DNA from: Alteribacter lacisalsi
GTDB taxonomy: Bacteria > Bacillota > Bacilli > Bacillales > Salisediminibacteriaceae
Direction of reading: 5' to 3'
Assembly: GCF_003226345.1 (NCBI RefSeq)
Contig: NZ_PDOF01000001.1
Span: forward strand, 496,001 to 560,000
Length of the DNA: 64,000 nt
In this document: one piece after another, positions 33,047 to 41,441 of the stretch
How positions within the stretch are numbered: position 1 is the stretch's first letter
How the letters are laid out: each line of letters opens with the position of its first letter
Notes under the pieces: model-generated
Databases searched by the model: none
The model's input: the letters and a program-made list of their open reading frames with translations, nothing else
Told to the model about the DNA's origin: nothing
Translations under genes and position numbers: made by a program

Positions 33047-34185
33047 AGCTGGAGACATTTGAATCGGGAGAAATCACCGAAGGGCTGTTAGCTCTCGGCA
33101 GCAATCAGAAAAGTGCGTTTGCATTCGGTATGGGGAGCGCTGTTTACCTGAGCGCACCCGGAGGAGAGCTGGATTCAGAAGAGGCAAAAGCACTTTTTGA
33201 AGCGAGGCTGGCTGAATGCAGACAGGAGAAAGGGTTTGAGGAACAGATGGTGGCGGCGGATCTGCATCCCCTGTATGAAACGAAGTTTATTGAGGTGAAA
33301 AAGGAGGCCCCCGTCATCGGGGTTCAGCACCATCATGCCCACCATGTCTCGTGCATGCTCGACAACCAGATTCAGGATCCGTGTTTCGGCATTATTCTTG
33401 ACGGGACCGGCTACGGAACGGACGGCTGTACGTGGGGCTTTGAATTTCTGTACGGAAATGCCGCGGAATTCAGGCGGCTCGCTCATTTACGTTACTCTCC
33501 TCTGCCGGGAGGCGACCGGGCAGTAATGGAACCGTGGAGGGCGGCAGCGGGGATGCTTATGGAGGGCTTTCCGGATGAGGGTCGGGAGATGGCGTACCGT
33601 TTCTTTCCCGGAAAAAAAGAGGCAATTGACCTGATCGATCAGATGGTCCGGCTCCGGCTCAACACACCGCCTGCCGGGACATGCGGTCGGCTGTTTGACG
33701 TGGTAAGTGCGGTTCTTGGACTTTGTCATACAGCGGCTTACGAAGGACAAGGGGCTGTCCTTTTGACTGACTGTGCCATGAAAGCCCTGGAACGGGGAGC
33801 GGAGGCAGAGAGCTATTCCTGGCTCAGTTCAGTAAAAGACGGTGTTTTGGAAATTGATATGATGCCGGCTTTGTGGGAGATCATGCGGGAAAAAAGCGAG
33901 GGGAAAAGTCCGGATGAAATAGCGCTTCGTTTTCACCGGACGGTGATTGAATCCTGTGTGAGCGTAACGGAAAAACTGGCTTCCGTTCACCCCAAGCTGA
34001 ACAGAAAAGTCGTGCTGTCAGGCGGTTCGTTTCAGAATCCAATCCTGACAAAAGGCATTGCGGCCGGGCTGCAGTCAAAAGACTTGACGGTTTACACGCA
34101 TAACCGGATTCCATGCCATGACGGGGGACTAGCTGCCGGGCAGCTTCTCATTGCCGCCGGCCGGAAACAGGAAAGGGGCGGTTAA
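33031..34185 (+). CDS. hypF: HypF C-terminal (Kae1-like carbamoyltransferase) domain only
   Basis: A 384-residue protein that aligns to the second half of HypF. The metal-binding VQHHHAHHVSCM, the DGTGYGTDG nucleotide loop, SGGSFQNPIL and CHDGGLAAGQ are all present. The usual N-terminal acylphosphatase, zinc-finger and YrdC-like domains (about 380 residues) are absent. HypF normally makes carbamoyl-AMP in its YrdC domain and passes carbamoyl to HypE from the Kae1 domain, so this protein should do only the transfer. GTG 33031 has AAAAGGAGG 6-8 bases upstream, so it is a designed start, not a broken gene. Confidence 0.88.
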   Translation: MPEPVKLETFESGEITEGLLALGSNQKSAFAFGMGSAVYLSAPGGELDSEEAKALFEARLAECRQEKGFEEQMVAADLHPLYETKFIEVKKEAPVIGVQHHHAHHVSCMLDNQIQDPCFGIILDGTGYGTDGCTWGFEFLYGNAAEFRRLAHLRYSPLPGGDRAVMEPWRAAAGMLMEGFPDEGREMAYRFFPGKKEAIDLIDQMVRLRLNTPPAGTCGRLFDVVSAVLGLCHTAAYEGQGAVLLTDCAMKALERGAEAESYSWLSSVKDGVLEIDMMPALWEIMREKSEGKSPDEIALRFHRTVIESCVSVTEKLASVHPKLNRKVVLSGGSFQNPILTKGIAAGLQSKDLTVYTHNRIPCHDGGLAAGQLLIAAGRKQERGG

Positions 34186-34188
34186 ACC

Positions 34189-34422
34189 ATGTGTATAGGT
34201 GTACCGGCAGAAGTAATGGAGATCAGCGGGGAAGAGGCGCGGGTAAACGTGATGGGCGCAGGGATGACAGCAGGAATCGTCTTTGTCCCCGAAGTGAAAG
34301 TTGGCGATTTTGTTCTGCTTCACGCGGGCCAGGCGATGGCTGTGATCGACCGTACCTACGCAGAGGAGAGCATCGCTGAATGGAGGAGAGTGCTGGATGG
34401 ACGTGATGAATTTTTATACTGA
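34189..34422 (+). CDS. hypC: Hydrogenase maturation factor HypC
   Basis: A 77-residue chaperone that carries the Fe(CN)2CO unit with HypD and docks to the large-subunit precursor. The essential N-terminal Cys2 (MCIGVPAEV) is present and the small beta-barrel (VKVGDFVLLHAGQAM) is typical. It begins 3 bases after the hypF gene and overlaps hypD by 26 bases. Confidence 0.92.
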   Translation: MCIGVPAEVMEISGEEARVNVMGAGMTAGIVFVPEVKVGDFVLLHAGQAMAVIDRTYAEESIAEWRRVLDGRDEFLY

Positions 34423-35503
34423 TCCTGCGGTGATCAGGTCCTCGGTGGAAAAAGTGAAAAACGCGGCACGGGATTTCAGAAATCAGCATCAAAGAGTGCC
34501 GGTCATCATGGAAGTGTGCGGCTCCCATACGATGGCCTTTGCCAGATCAGGGATTAAAACGGCCCTGAAAGATGACGTGAACCTGATTGCCGGGCCAGGC
34601 TGTCCGGTATGTGTGACGGACCAGAAAGCCATTGATGCCATGATCGGCCTTGCAGGAAAACAGGATACAATTCTCTGTACGTTCGGGGACATGATGCGAG
34701 TACCCGGTTCGCGTCGGTCTCTGGTGGATGCCCGGACGGAAGGAAAAGATGTGAGGGTCGTTTATTCGCCTGTGGACAGCGTTACAATTGCCGAAAGAAA
34801 CCCTGAAAAAGAAGTGGTGTTTCTCGGCATCGGTTTTGAAACGACCATTCCGTTACTGGCCATGGCGGTCAGGAAGGCGGAGCGGCTGAATCTGAAAAAC
34901 TATTCTGTCTGGATGACAACCAAACTTGTGGAACCTGTATTGAGAACCCTTCTGGACTCCGGCGAGGCGGAAGTGGACGGTTTTCTTCTGCCAGGGCACG
35001 TGTCAGTCGTATCAGGAGAAAAGAGCTACCGATTTTTAACCGCGGAATACGGTCTTCCCGGTGTGATTACCGGGTTTGAGCCGGTCCAGCTGCTGAGCGG
35101 CACCTATAAGCTTGTCCGGATGCTGCGTGAGGGAAAACATGCTGTTGTGAATGATTACAGAAGCGTCGTAGGACAGAGCGGCAATCAGATCGCGCAGAGC
35201 CTGATGACTACCTATTTCACCTTTTCCGATGAAGAGTGGCGGGGAATGGGGGCGATCCCTGCAAGCGGGCTCGTACTGAAAGAGGCGTACGCTGCATTTG
35301 ATGCGAAGAGGCGGTTTAATGTGACCGTGCCGCCTCAGCGGAAAACCGCATGCCGGTGCGGCGAGATTATCAAAGGCCGGATTGCACCGGAGGATTGTGC
35401 GTTGTTCGGCAAAGGGTGCACGCCTGTCAACCCGGTCGGCCCCTGCATGGTGTCGACGGAAGGCACGTGCGCAGCCCACTATCAGTACATGAGGGAGGAG
35501 TAG
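34397..35503 (+). CDS. hypD: Hydrogenase cofactor assembly scaffold HypD
   Basis: A 368-residue iron-sulfur scaffold on which the Fe(CN)2CO group is built. Signature motifs: EVCGSHT, GPGCPVCVT, GIGFETT and LPGHVS. The C-terminal [4Fe-4S] cysteines are in CRCGEI and CALFGKGC...GPCM. GGAGGAG lies before the ATG, within hypC. Confidence 0.94.
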   Translation: MDVMNFYTDPAVIRSSVEKVKNAARDFRNQHQRVPVIMEVCGSHTMAFARSGIKTALKDDVNLIAGPGCPVCVTDQKAIDAMIGLAGKQDTILCTFGDMMRVPGSRRSLVDARTEGKDVRVVYSPVDSVTIAERNPEKEVVFLGIGFETTIPLLAMAVRKAERLNLKNYSVWMTTKLVEPVLRTLLDSGEAEVDGFLLPGHVSVVSGEKSYRFLTAEYGLPGVITGFEPVQLLSGTYKLVRMLREGKHAVVNDYRSVVGQSGNQIAQSLMTTYFTFSDEEWRGMGAIPASGLVLKEAYAAFDAKRRFNVTVPPQRKTACRCGEIIKGRIAPEDCALFGKGCTPVNPVGPCMVSTEGTCAAHYQYMREE

Positions 35504-35506
35504 TGG

Positions 35507-36502
35507 ATGAAAAGAATCAGTCTTGCTCACGGGGAAGGCGGGGAGCTCACAGAACGGCTCATAACAGAGGTGTTTGTAAAAGCTTTCGGAAACGAAGCTC
35601 ATGCAGCGTATGATGCTGCTGTGCTTGAGAGTGCAGGCAGCACTCTTGCCATAACCACTGACAGTTTCGTCGTAAAGCCGCTCTTTTTTCCAGGGGGGAA
35701 CATCGGAACGCTTGCGGTGACGGGGACAATCAATGATCTTGCAGTTTCCGGGGCCGTACCTCTAGCCATGACAGCAGGTTTTATTCTCGAGGAAGGGTTC
35801 CCATTGAGCGACCTGAAAGCGATTGTCTCCGCAATGGCTTCTGAAGCGGAAAAGGCAGGCGTTGCGATTGTGGCGGGTGACACAAAGGTGGTGGCGAAAG
35901 GCGAGGCAGACGGTGTGTTCATCAACACCGCTGGAATTGGACAGGTGTATGGCGGAAACGGTGGGAAAATCAGGGAGGGAGATAAGGTCATTGTCAGCGG
36001 AACTGTAGGAGACCACGGCATTGCCATACTCAGTGCGAGAAACGAACTGGGACTGCTCAGTGATGTGAAGAGCGACTGTGCCTCCCTGCATCCGATGCTC
36101 AGTAACATAACCTATGGGCTGAGCGGCGTGAGGATCATGCGCGACCCTACAAGGGGCGGACTTGCGACTGCCCTTGTGGAGATCTGTGAACATCATCGCG
36201 TCACCGTGGAACTGGAAGAAGGTGCGGTGCCGCTGAAACGTGAAGTGGAGGGCGCATGTGACATTCTCGGGTTTGATCCCCTTTACCTTGCCAATGAAGG
36301 TAAGGCTCTGTTTGTAGCAGATGAAAAGGATGCTGAACAGATCCTTGAACGCCTTCACCGGGAGGAAAAAGGAAAGGACGCACGAATCATCGGCAGGGTT
36401 ACGGAAGCAGTTTCGGCTGGGAGGCTATTGATGAGGACAGCAGCGGGATCGACCAGAAGGCTCCACCGCCTCTCGGGTCTTATTCTGCCGCGGATCTGTT
36501 AA
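35507..36502 (+). CDS. hypE: Carbamoyl dehydratase HypE
   Basis: A 331-residue enzyme that receives a carbamoyl group on its C-terminal cysteine and dehydrates it to the cyanide ligand of the active-site iron. It ends in the required Pro-Arg-Ile-Cys. The N-terminal LAHGEGGEL and RDPTRGGLA motifs are typical of the PurM-like fold. It starts 3 bases after hypD, directly next to the truncated HypF partner gene in the same operon. Confidence 0.94.
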   Translation: MKRISLAHGEGGELTERLITEVFVKAFGNEAHAAYDAAVLESAGSTLAITTDSFVVKPLFFPGGNIGTLAVTGTINDLAVSGAVPLAMTAGFILEEGFPLSDLKAIVSAMASEAEKAGVAIVAGDTKVVAKGEADGVFINTAGIGQVYGGNGGKIREGDKVIVSGTVGDHGIAILSARNELGLLSDVKSDCASLHPMLSNITYGLSGVRIMRDPTRGGLATALVEICEHHRVTVELEEGAVPLKREVEGACDILGFDPLYLANEGKALFVADEKDAEQILERLHREEKGKDARIIGRVTEAVSAGRLLMRTAAGSTRRLHRLSGLILPRIC

Positions 36503-36559
36503 TAGGACAGCCGAGTGCGCTCATACAATGATAGGAATGAGGCGCAAAGGAGCTGGGAC

Positions 36560-37063
36560 ATGTCAACTACCGAACTGCTTCGGATGCGGATGAATCAGCT
36601 GGTCACCCAGGCAAGGTATGATCTCGCCTCCCTCCAGGCGATTTCAGACGATACGCCTGAACGGCGTATTTACCTGCAGCGATTATGGGATACCGTCACA
36701 GACATGCATGTGACAAGTGAACTTCTTGCGGTGAATGCTGCAGCTTCTCAGGTTCAGCCGTTGGGGCCGTTGCCTGGCCAGGTCTGGAATAACGTGAATG
36801 GCATTCAGAACGCATCTCCGGGGGCAAACAGCCGGACATTTACAGAGGCGGAGCTGGCCGGATATGACGGGAAAAACGGCCGAGCTGCCTATGTGGCGGT
36901 GAACGGGATCGTATATGATGTGACAAATAACCGGACGTGGGCAGCGGCCACCCATTTCGGTCTTGCTGCCGGAAAAGATCACACAGCTGCCTTCGCTTCG
37001 TGTCATGCGGGTCAGGAAGCCATTCTCGCACAGCTTCCGGTCGTGGGGAGGCTGGTACAGTGA
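36560..37063 (+). CDS. Cytochrome b5-like heme-binding protein of the hydrogenase operon
   Basis: A 167-residue soluble protein. The first 90 residues are helical and unassigned; the last 75 form a cytochrome b5-like domain starting FTEAELAGYDGKNG, with VAVNGIVYDVTN and likely heme-ligand histidines in THFGLAAGKD and FASCHAG. No signal peptide or membrane helix. It sits directly before the small subunit with a 4-base overlap, so it is a candidate electron acceptor of the enzyme. ATG 36560 was chosen because CAAAGGAGC lies 7-8 bases upstream. Confidence 0.75.
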   Translation: MSTTELLRMRMNQLVTQARYDLASLQAISDDTPERRIYLQRLWDTVTDMHVTSELLAVNAAASQVQPLGPLPGQVWNNVNGIQNASPGANSRTFTEAELAGYDGKNGRAAYVAVNGIVYDVTNNRTWAAATHFGLAAGKDHTAAFASCHAGQEAILAQLPVVGRLVQ

Positions 37064-37971
37064 GCGGGAAGAAAGGCGTGCTGCCGCCGGAACCAATGAC
37101 GAACGACGCCGTGGCGGAGAGACTTGTCCGGGCAGCGCGGCGATCCATGGACATGGGGACGTTTCAAAAGCAGAACCTCGTCTATCTTGAGCTTAACGGC
37201 TGTTCGGGAAACATTATCAGCCTGTTAAACGGACGGAATCCCGATTTTGCCTACATGGTCAACAGCATGGTAAATCTGCGCTACAGCAACAGTCTCATGG
37301 CAGCGGAAGGAGCTCAGGCTACCGAAAAATTGTTTGAAGCATTGAACGAGCCATTCATTCTGGCTGTGGAAGGGGCTGTGTCGCTCCGGGATGAAGGTAT
37401 GTATAACGTGATCGGTATGCATGAGCGGAAACCGCTTACCGGTCTCAAGGCGGCCAGGATGCTCGGGGAAAAAGCGGACACCATTCTCGCTGTCGGGGCA
37501 TGTGCCACCCATGGTGGTGTGTCCGCAGCCAGGCCGAATCCTTCCGAGTCCGTCGGCCTGCAGAACGTGCTGCCGGAGAGGAAACTGATAAAACTGCCGG
37601 GCTGTCCGGTGAATCCTCGCTGGTTTCTCGGTACCCTTGCCCATATCCTGCTGTACGGTGAGCCGGACACGGATCGTCTCGGCCGTCCGCTGATGTTTTA
37701 CAGCACCCTGATTCATGACCGGTGCCCAAGGCGCCCGTTTTTTGACAAGGGCATTTTTGCCGAAAAGCTCGGGGATCCAACCTGCCTGTTCAAGCTCGGC
37801 TGCAGGGGACCGGTTACCCGGACGGACTGCCCGACGAAGGAGTGGAACAGCGGGGTGAACTGGCCGATCGGAGCCAATACCCCGTGCATCGGATGCGCCC
37901 AGTTCGGTTTTCCCGATGCGATGGAGCCGTTCATCAGTTATGACACGACGAGGGTGATTGAGGATGACTAA
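37060..37971 (+). CDS. [NiFe]-hydrogenase small subunit, unusual proximal-cluster ligand set
   Basis: A 303-residue iron-sulfur subunit that carries electrons from the Ni-Fe site. Distal-cluster ligands are His219, Cys222, Cys242 and Cys248; medial-cluster ligands are Cys257, Cys276 and Cys279, with Pro275 indicating [3Fe-4S]. Proximal ligands are Cys48, Cys148 and Cys182, but the second residue of the CxxC pair is Asn51 (NGCSGNII). There is no Tat signal and no C-terminal anchor, so the enzyme should be cytoplasmic. GTG 37060 follows GGGGAGG by 8 bases and overlaps the cytochrome gene stop; ATG 37096 is a less likely start. Confidence 0.88.
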   Translation: MSGKKGVLPPEPMTNDAVAERLVRAARRSMDMGTFQKQNLVYLELNGCSGNIISLLNGRNPDFAYMVNSMVNLRYSNSLMAAEGAQATEKLFEALNEPFILAVEGAVSLRDEGMYNVIGMHERKPLTGLKAARMLGEKADTILAVGACATHGGVSAARPNPSESVGLQNVLPERKLIKLPGCPVNPRWFLGTLAHILLYGEPDTDRLGRPLMFYSTLIHDRCPRRPFFDKGIFAEKLGDPTCLFKLGCRGPVTRTDCPTKEWNSGVNWPIGANTPCIGCAQFGFPDAMEPFISYDTTRVIEDD

Positions 37972-39373
37972 ACGAATTGTTGTGAACCCGCTGACCCGGA
38001 TCAGCGGGTTTATGGAAGTAGACGTAAAGGTGGAAAACGGGCAGGTTGTGGATGCTCAGACAAAGGGAAATATGTTCCGTGGATTTGAGCAGATGCTGAT
38101 GGGACGAAGCCCCTTTGACGCGATTTATTTTACCCAGCGGATCTGCGGCATCTGCTCTGCTGCCCACTCGATGGCGTCGTCCCTTGCGCTTGAGGACGCG
38201 CTGGATATTGAACCCCTGGAGCAGGGTCGGTATCTCAGGGACATCATTCACTGCTGTGAATTTCTTCAAAACCATATCCGGCATTTTTACCAGTACACGC
38301 TGCCGGATTTCGTAAAAATCGAGCAGAACCCGCTTTTTCAGGCTGACCATACGGATTTTCGTCTGCCTGACGCTGCCACTGCCCGGATTTCCCGACATTA
38401 CTTTGAATCCCTGACGATAAGCCGGCGCTGTCACGAAATGCTGGCGATCCTGGGCGGAAAGGCGCCGCACAACCACGGCGTGTTTGTCGGCGGTGTCACC
38501 ACGAAGGCAACGGCTGAGGTTGTGGCCGGACTTTCATCGATTCTGGCTGAGGTGACAGCTTTTCTGGAAGAGAAGATGGTTCCGGATGTGTACGAGGTTG
38601 CCCGTTACTATCCTGAGTATTACCGGCTTGGAGGAGGGTACGGCAACCTGATGTCGTACGGGGTTTTTGACCGTTACAGGGATCTCGGCACTCTTTATGT
38701 GGACCCTCTCGTCTGGACCCATGCGGGAAAAGAGCCTTTTGACGAAACAAAGATTACGGAAAACATCGATCGGGCGTGGTATAAGGGGACGAAGCAGACA
38801 TATGTGCCGGATGAGGAAATGACAGAACCGGACAGAGGAAAAGCATCAACCTATTCATTTGTGAAAGCACCAAGGTATGACGGTCAGCCGATGGAGGTGG
38901 GCCCCCTGGCACGCCTGATTCTGAGCGGGGAGTATACGAACGGTGTCTCTGCCATGGACCGGACAATTGCAAGAGCGATTGAAGCAGTGAAAATTGCGGG
39001 CATAATGAAAACGCTGCTCGGCCAGCTGGTTCCTGACACGGATGTGCAGGCAAAGTACACGATCCCGGAAACCGCCCAGGGGAGAGGGCTGACCGATACG
39101 ACTCGCGGCGGCCTCGGCCACTGGCTTAAAATCAAAGACAGAAAGCTCTCATTTTATCAGATCATCACTCCTTCCACGTGGGATTTCAGCCCGGCTGACG
39201 ACAGGGGATTCAGAGGTACTGCAGAAGAAGCACTTATGGGCACACCCGTACAGAACGCGGATGAACCGGTGGAGATCGGCCGGATTCTCCGCTCGTTTGA
39301 CCCGTGTATGAGCTGTGCGACGCATGTAAGTGTCAGCGGAAAACCAGTGAAAACGATCAAGGTGTTTGGATGA
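37964..39373 (+). CDS. [NiFe]-hydrogenase large subunit
   Basis: The 469-residue catalytic subunit. Nickel ligands are Cys61 and Cys64 (RICGICSAAHS) and Cys448 and Cys451 (DPCMSCATH). The 15 residues after His454 should be removed by the protease encoded next. It is short for a group 1 large subunit. ATG 37964 lies inside the small-subunit end (8-base overlap), which indicates coupled translation. The subgroup cannot be assigned from sequence inspection alone. Confidence 0.92.
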   Translation: MTKRIVVNPLTRISGFMEVDVKVENGQVVDAQTKGNMFRGFEQMLMGRSPFDAIYFTQRICGICSAAHSMASSLALEDALDIEPLEQGRYLRDIIHCCEFLQNHIRHFYQYTLPDFVKIEQNPLFQADHTDFRLPDAATARISRHYFESLTISRRCHEMLAILGGKAPHNHGVFVGGVTTKATAEVVAGLSSILAEVTAFLEEKMVPDVYEVARYYPEYYRLGGGYGNLMSYGVFDRYRDLGTLYVDPLVWTHAGKEPFDETKITENIDRAWYKGTKQTYVPDEEMTEPDRGKASTYSFVKAPRYDGQPMEVGPLARLILSGEYTNGVSAMDRTIARAIEAVKIAGIMKTLLGQLVPDTDVQAKYTIPETAQGRGLTDTTRGGLGHWLKIKDRKLSFYQIITPSTWDFSPADDRGFRGTAEEALMGTPVQNADEPVEIGRILRSFDPCMSCATHVSVSGKPVKTIKVFG

Positions 39374-39834
39374 AGGAGATTGTCGTCATTGGAATCGGAA
39401 GCAGACTGATGAAGGATGATGCTATCGGCCTCAGTACGGTGGAAGCACTGGTGAAAAGGGGAAATCTGCCGGAGGTCAGGTTCGTAATTGGGGAAACGGA
39501 CATAGATTACTGTCTCAGTGAGGTGGATCAGGCTCGTGTCGGCACCATTGTGATCGTGGATGCCATGATTTGCGGGGGAGAACCTGGTGAGGTGACGTGC
39601 AGGGAGCTGGAAGAGATTAATCGTGACAAGATGCTTCCTGTTTCTCCCCATAACCTTCACCTTTTTTCCTATCTGTTTCAGGATCATCTGGCAGAGAAGA
39701 CGAAGGTAATTGGTATTGAACCTGCCGAGGTGGACGTTCACTGCGGTCTCAGCATAAAGTTGGAAGCCATGCAGGAGCTGATTGCAGACAAGACCGAGGA
39801 AATTCTGAAGCACATCTGCAGAAAAGGAAAATGA
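39370..39834 (+). CDS. Hydrogenase maturation endopeptidase (HyaD/HupD family, M52)
   Basis: A 154-residue protease that cuts off the C-terminal peptide of the large subunit after nickel insertion. Family motifs: GIGSRLMKDDAIGL at the start, an Asp in VIVDAMICGGEPG and His in SPHNLHLFSYL, which correspond to the nickel-sensing residues. It overlaps the large-subunit stop by 4 bases (ATGA) and ends the operon before a terminator. Confidence 0.9.
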   Translation: MKEIVVIGIGSRLMKDDAIGLSTVEALVKRGNLPEVRFVIGETDIDYCLSEVDQARVGTIVIVDAMICGGEPGEVTCRELEEINRDKMLPVSPHNLHLFSYLFQDHLAEKTKVIGIEPAEVDVHCGLSIKLEAMQELIADKTEEILKHICRKGK

Positions 39835-39835
39835 A

Positions 39836-39870
39836 AACACCTCCCGAAGGCATCCGGGAGGTGCTTTTTT
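39836..39870. terminator. Terminator at the end of the hydrogenase operon
   Basis: CACCTCCCG pairs with CGGGAGGTG, followed by TTTTTT; A-run on the other side may serve the convergent yndM-like gene. Confidence 0.85.
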
Positions 39871-39878
39871 GGCTGCTG

Positions 39879-40265
39879 TTACTCCACCGGTGATGGCTCT
39901 TCCGAGTCCACAAGTCCGAAGACGAATCTCTGAACGTATTTGTGTATTACAAACTCGCCTGTGATGACGAGGGTGGCCGCAAGCATGGCGACCCAGATCG
40001 AGGTGAATCCATAAAAGACCGGACCAATAACCATTAAAACGCCTGTAACGAAGGCAAAATCAAAAATACAAGTGGCCAGATTCGATGAAATACGGAGAAG
40101 AGCGAGATCTCCGAGGACATAGCTTCCAACAGTGATGATGGCGGTCAGAACGATGGTTCCCCACATGCTCTCACTGTAGAAAACGGGGAAAATAAGAATC
40201 AGGACGAATCCTGTTATGACGAATTTTATGGCAAGTGCAGTCAGATGATGTGTAAGGCTGGGCAT
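39879..40265 (-). CDS. yndM: DUF2512 membrane protein, YndM-like
   Basis: A 128-residue protein with four hydrophobic helices and the family features GSYVLGDLALLR and NLATCIFDFAF. Function unknown; YndM-type genes are common in Bacillus. GGAGGGAG precedes the ATG. Confidence 0.75.
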   Translation of the reverse strand: MPSLTHHLTALAIKFVITGFVLILIFPVFYSESMWGTIVLTAIITVGSYVLGDLALLRISSNLATCIFDFAFVTGVLMVIGPVFYGFTSIWVAMLAATLVITGEFVIHKYVQRFVFGLVDSEEPSPVE

Positions 40266-40326
40266 GGTGACTCCCTCCGGTTCGGTGTTTTTGTATAGGG
40301 TGGCAGTTTCGAACAGGTTTTATTCT

Positions 40327-40368
40327 TTGTTCTAAATTTATTGAATATATTATACTATTGATTTAGAA
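40327..40368 (+). promoter_or_regulatory. Promoter and inverted repeat before the ArsR-like gene
   Basis: TTGTTC (40327-40332) and TATACT (40351-40356) are 18 bp apart. A perfect 8-bp inverted repeat TTCTAAAT / ATTTAGAA (40330-40337, 40361-40368) frames the promoter and is a likely autoregulatory operator. Confidence 0.65.
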
Positions 40369-40391
40369 TATTGATTAAAGGAGATGATCGC

Positions 40392-41441
40392 ATGAAAATC
40401 ATGGATACAACGTTTGCACGTTCGACTTACGAGGTGACCGTGGCCGGCTCGATTCTGTATGAGGCCGCGATGGGCATTGCCGCTATTACATATCCGGAGA
40501 TCCATCATTCCCTTGAGAGGGATAGGCCCCACTGGGATAAGGTGCAAGCAGGGCTGAGTGAGGATTTAAAAAAAGAATTGGATTACGCCCGGAAGCATAA
40601 TACATGGAAAGTGCTTCTCGATCTGATTGACGAATCCGGATGCTCAGAGAAAGAGGACTTTCAGGCATATGTAAGAAGTCTTGAAGTGGACGAGTTGAAG
40701 GAGCGGGCGTTTCCTTATCTCGGTGCGTCATTGGAAATGAAGGTCGGTCCGGCTGTCCGGGGCGACCGGGACGCCGTTCAGGATTTACTGAACGCCGTGG
40801 AAGGTCATCTTTTTTTCCCGGGGCTTGTAAAGTTTCTGTCCGAGGTCGACGGGGAGATGCTTCGCGAGCATGTAATGAAGCTTGTTGACAGATGGTGTGA
40901 GGAAGTGATGGCAAAAGATCGTCAAGCCATCATCGAGATCATCATGAGGGACATGGATTCGAAGCGGGCGATGCTGGAAAAGCTTGATCCGGAGGCGTTT
41001 GTGTCGTGGGTTCTCGGCGGGGAAGGGTATCGGCCGGAGCCTGCTGTGACAAAGGTGCTGCTCGTGCCGCAGATTTCCTATCGACCATGGGTGATTCAGG
41101 CGGAGCGTCCGGATACAAAGGTGTTCTTCTATCCTGTAGCTGATGAGTCCCTTTCTGAAACTGAGGATGTGTACAAACCTCCGTTCCTGCTCGTGCAGAA
41201 GTACAAGGCTCTCGGGGATGAAACACGGCTTCGGATGGTCAAGCTTCTGTCGGAGCAGAACCGAACCTTAAAGGAGCTGACGGAGATTCTCGGAATGGGA
41301 AAAACAACGGTTCACCACCATCTGAGGCTCCTCCGGTCGGCTAAAATCGTCCGGGCAGAAGGAAAAGGATTCACACTTTCGAGTGATTTTCCCGGTACAG
41401 AATCGAGTGAACTTGACATTTATCTGGGGAGGGAACGATGA
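40392..41441 (+). CDS. ArsR-type helix-turn-helix regulator with long N-terminal domain
   Basis: A 349-residue regulator whose C-terminal third is an ArsR-like winged helix (KALGDETRLRMVKLLSEQ; LGMGKTTVHHHLRLLRSAKI). The first 250 residues are an uncharacterised helical domain, perhaps for ligand binding. ATG 40392 lies after AAAGGAGATGATCG. It overlaps the MFS gene by 4 bases, so the pair is probably a sensor and its efflux pump. Confidence 0.8.
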   Translation: MKIMDTTFARSTYEVTVAGSILYEAAMGIAAITYPEIHHSLERDRPHWDKVQAGLSEDLKKELDYARKHNTWKVLLDLIDESGCSEKEDFQAYVRSLEVDELKERAFPYLGASLEMKVGPAVRGDRDAVQDLLNAVEGHLFFPGLVKFLSEVDGEMLREHVMKLVDRWCEEVMAKDRQAIIEIIMRDMDSKRAMLEKLDPEAFVSWVLGGEGYRPEPAVTKVLLVPQISYRPWVIQAERPDTKVFFYPVADESLSETEDVYKPPFLLVQKYKALGDETRLRMVKLLSEQNRTLKELTEILGMGKTTVHHHLRLLRSAKIVRAEGKGFTLSSDFPGTESSELDIYLGRER

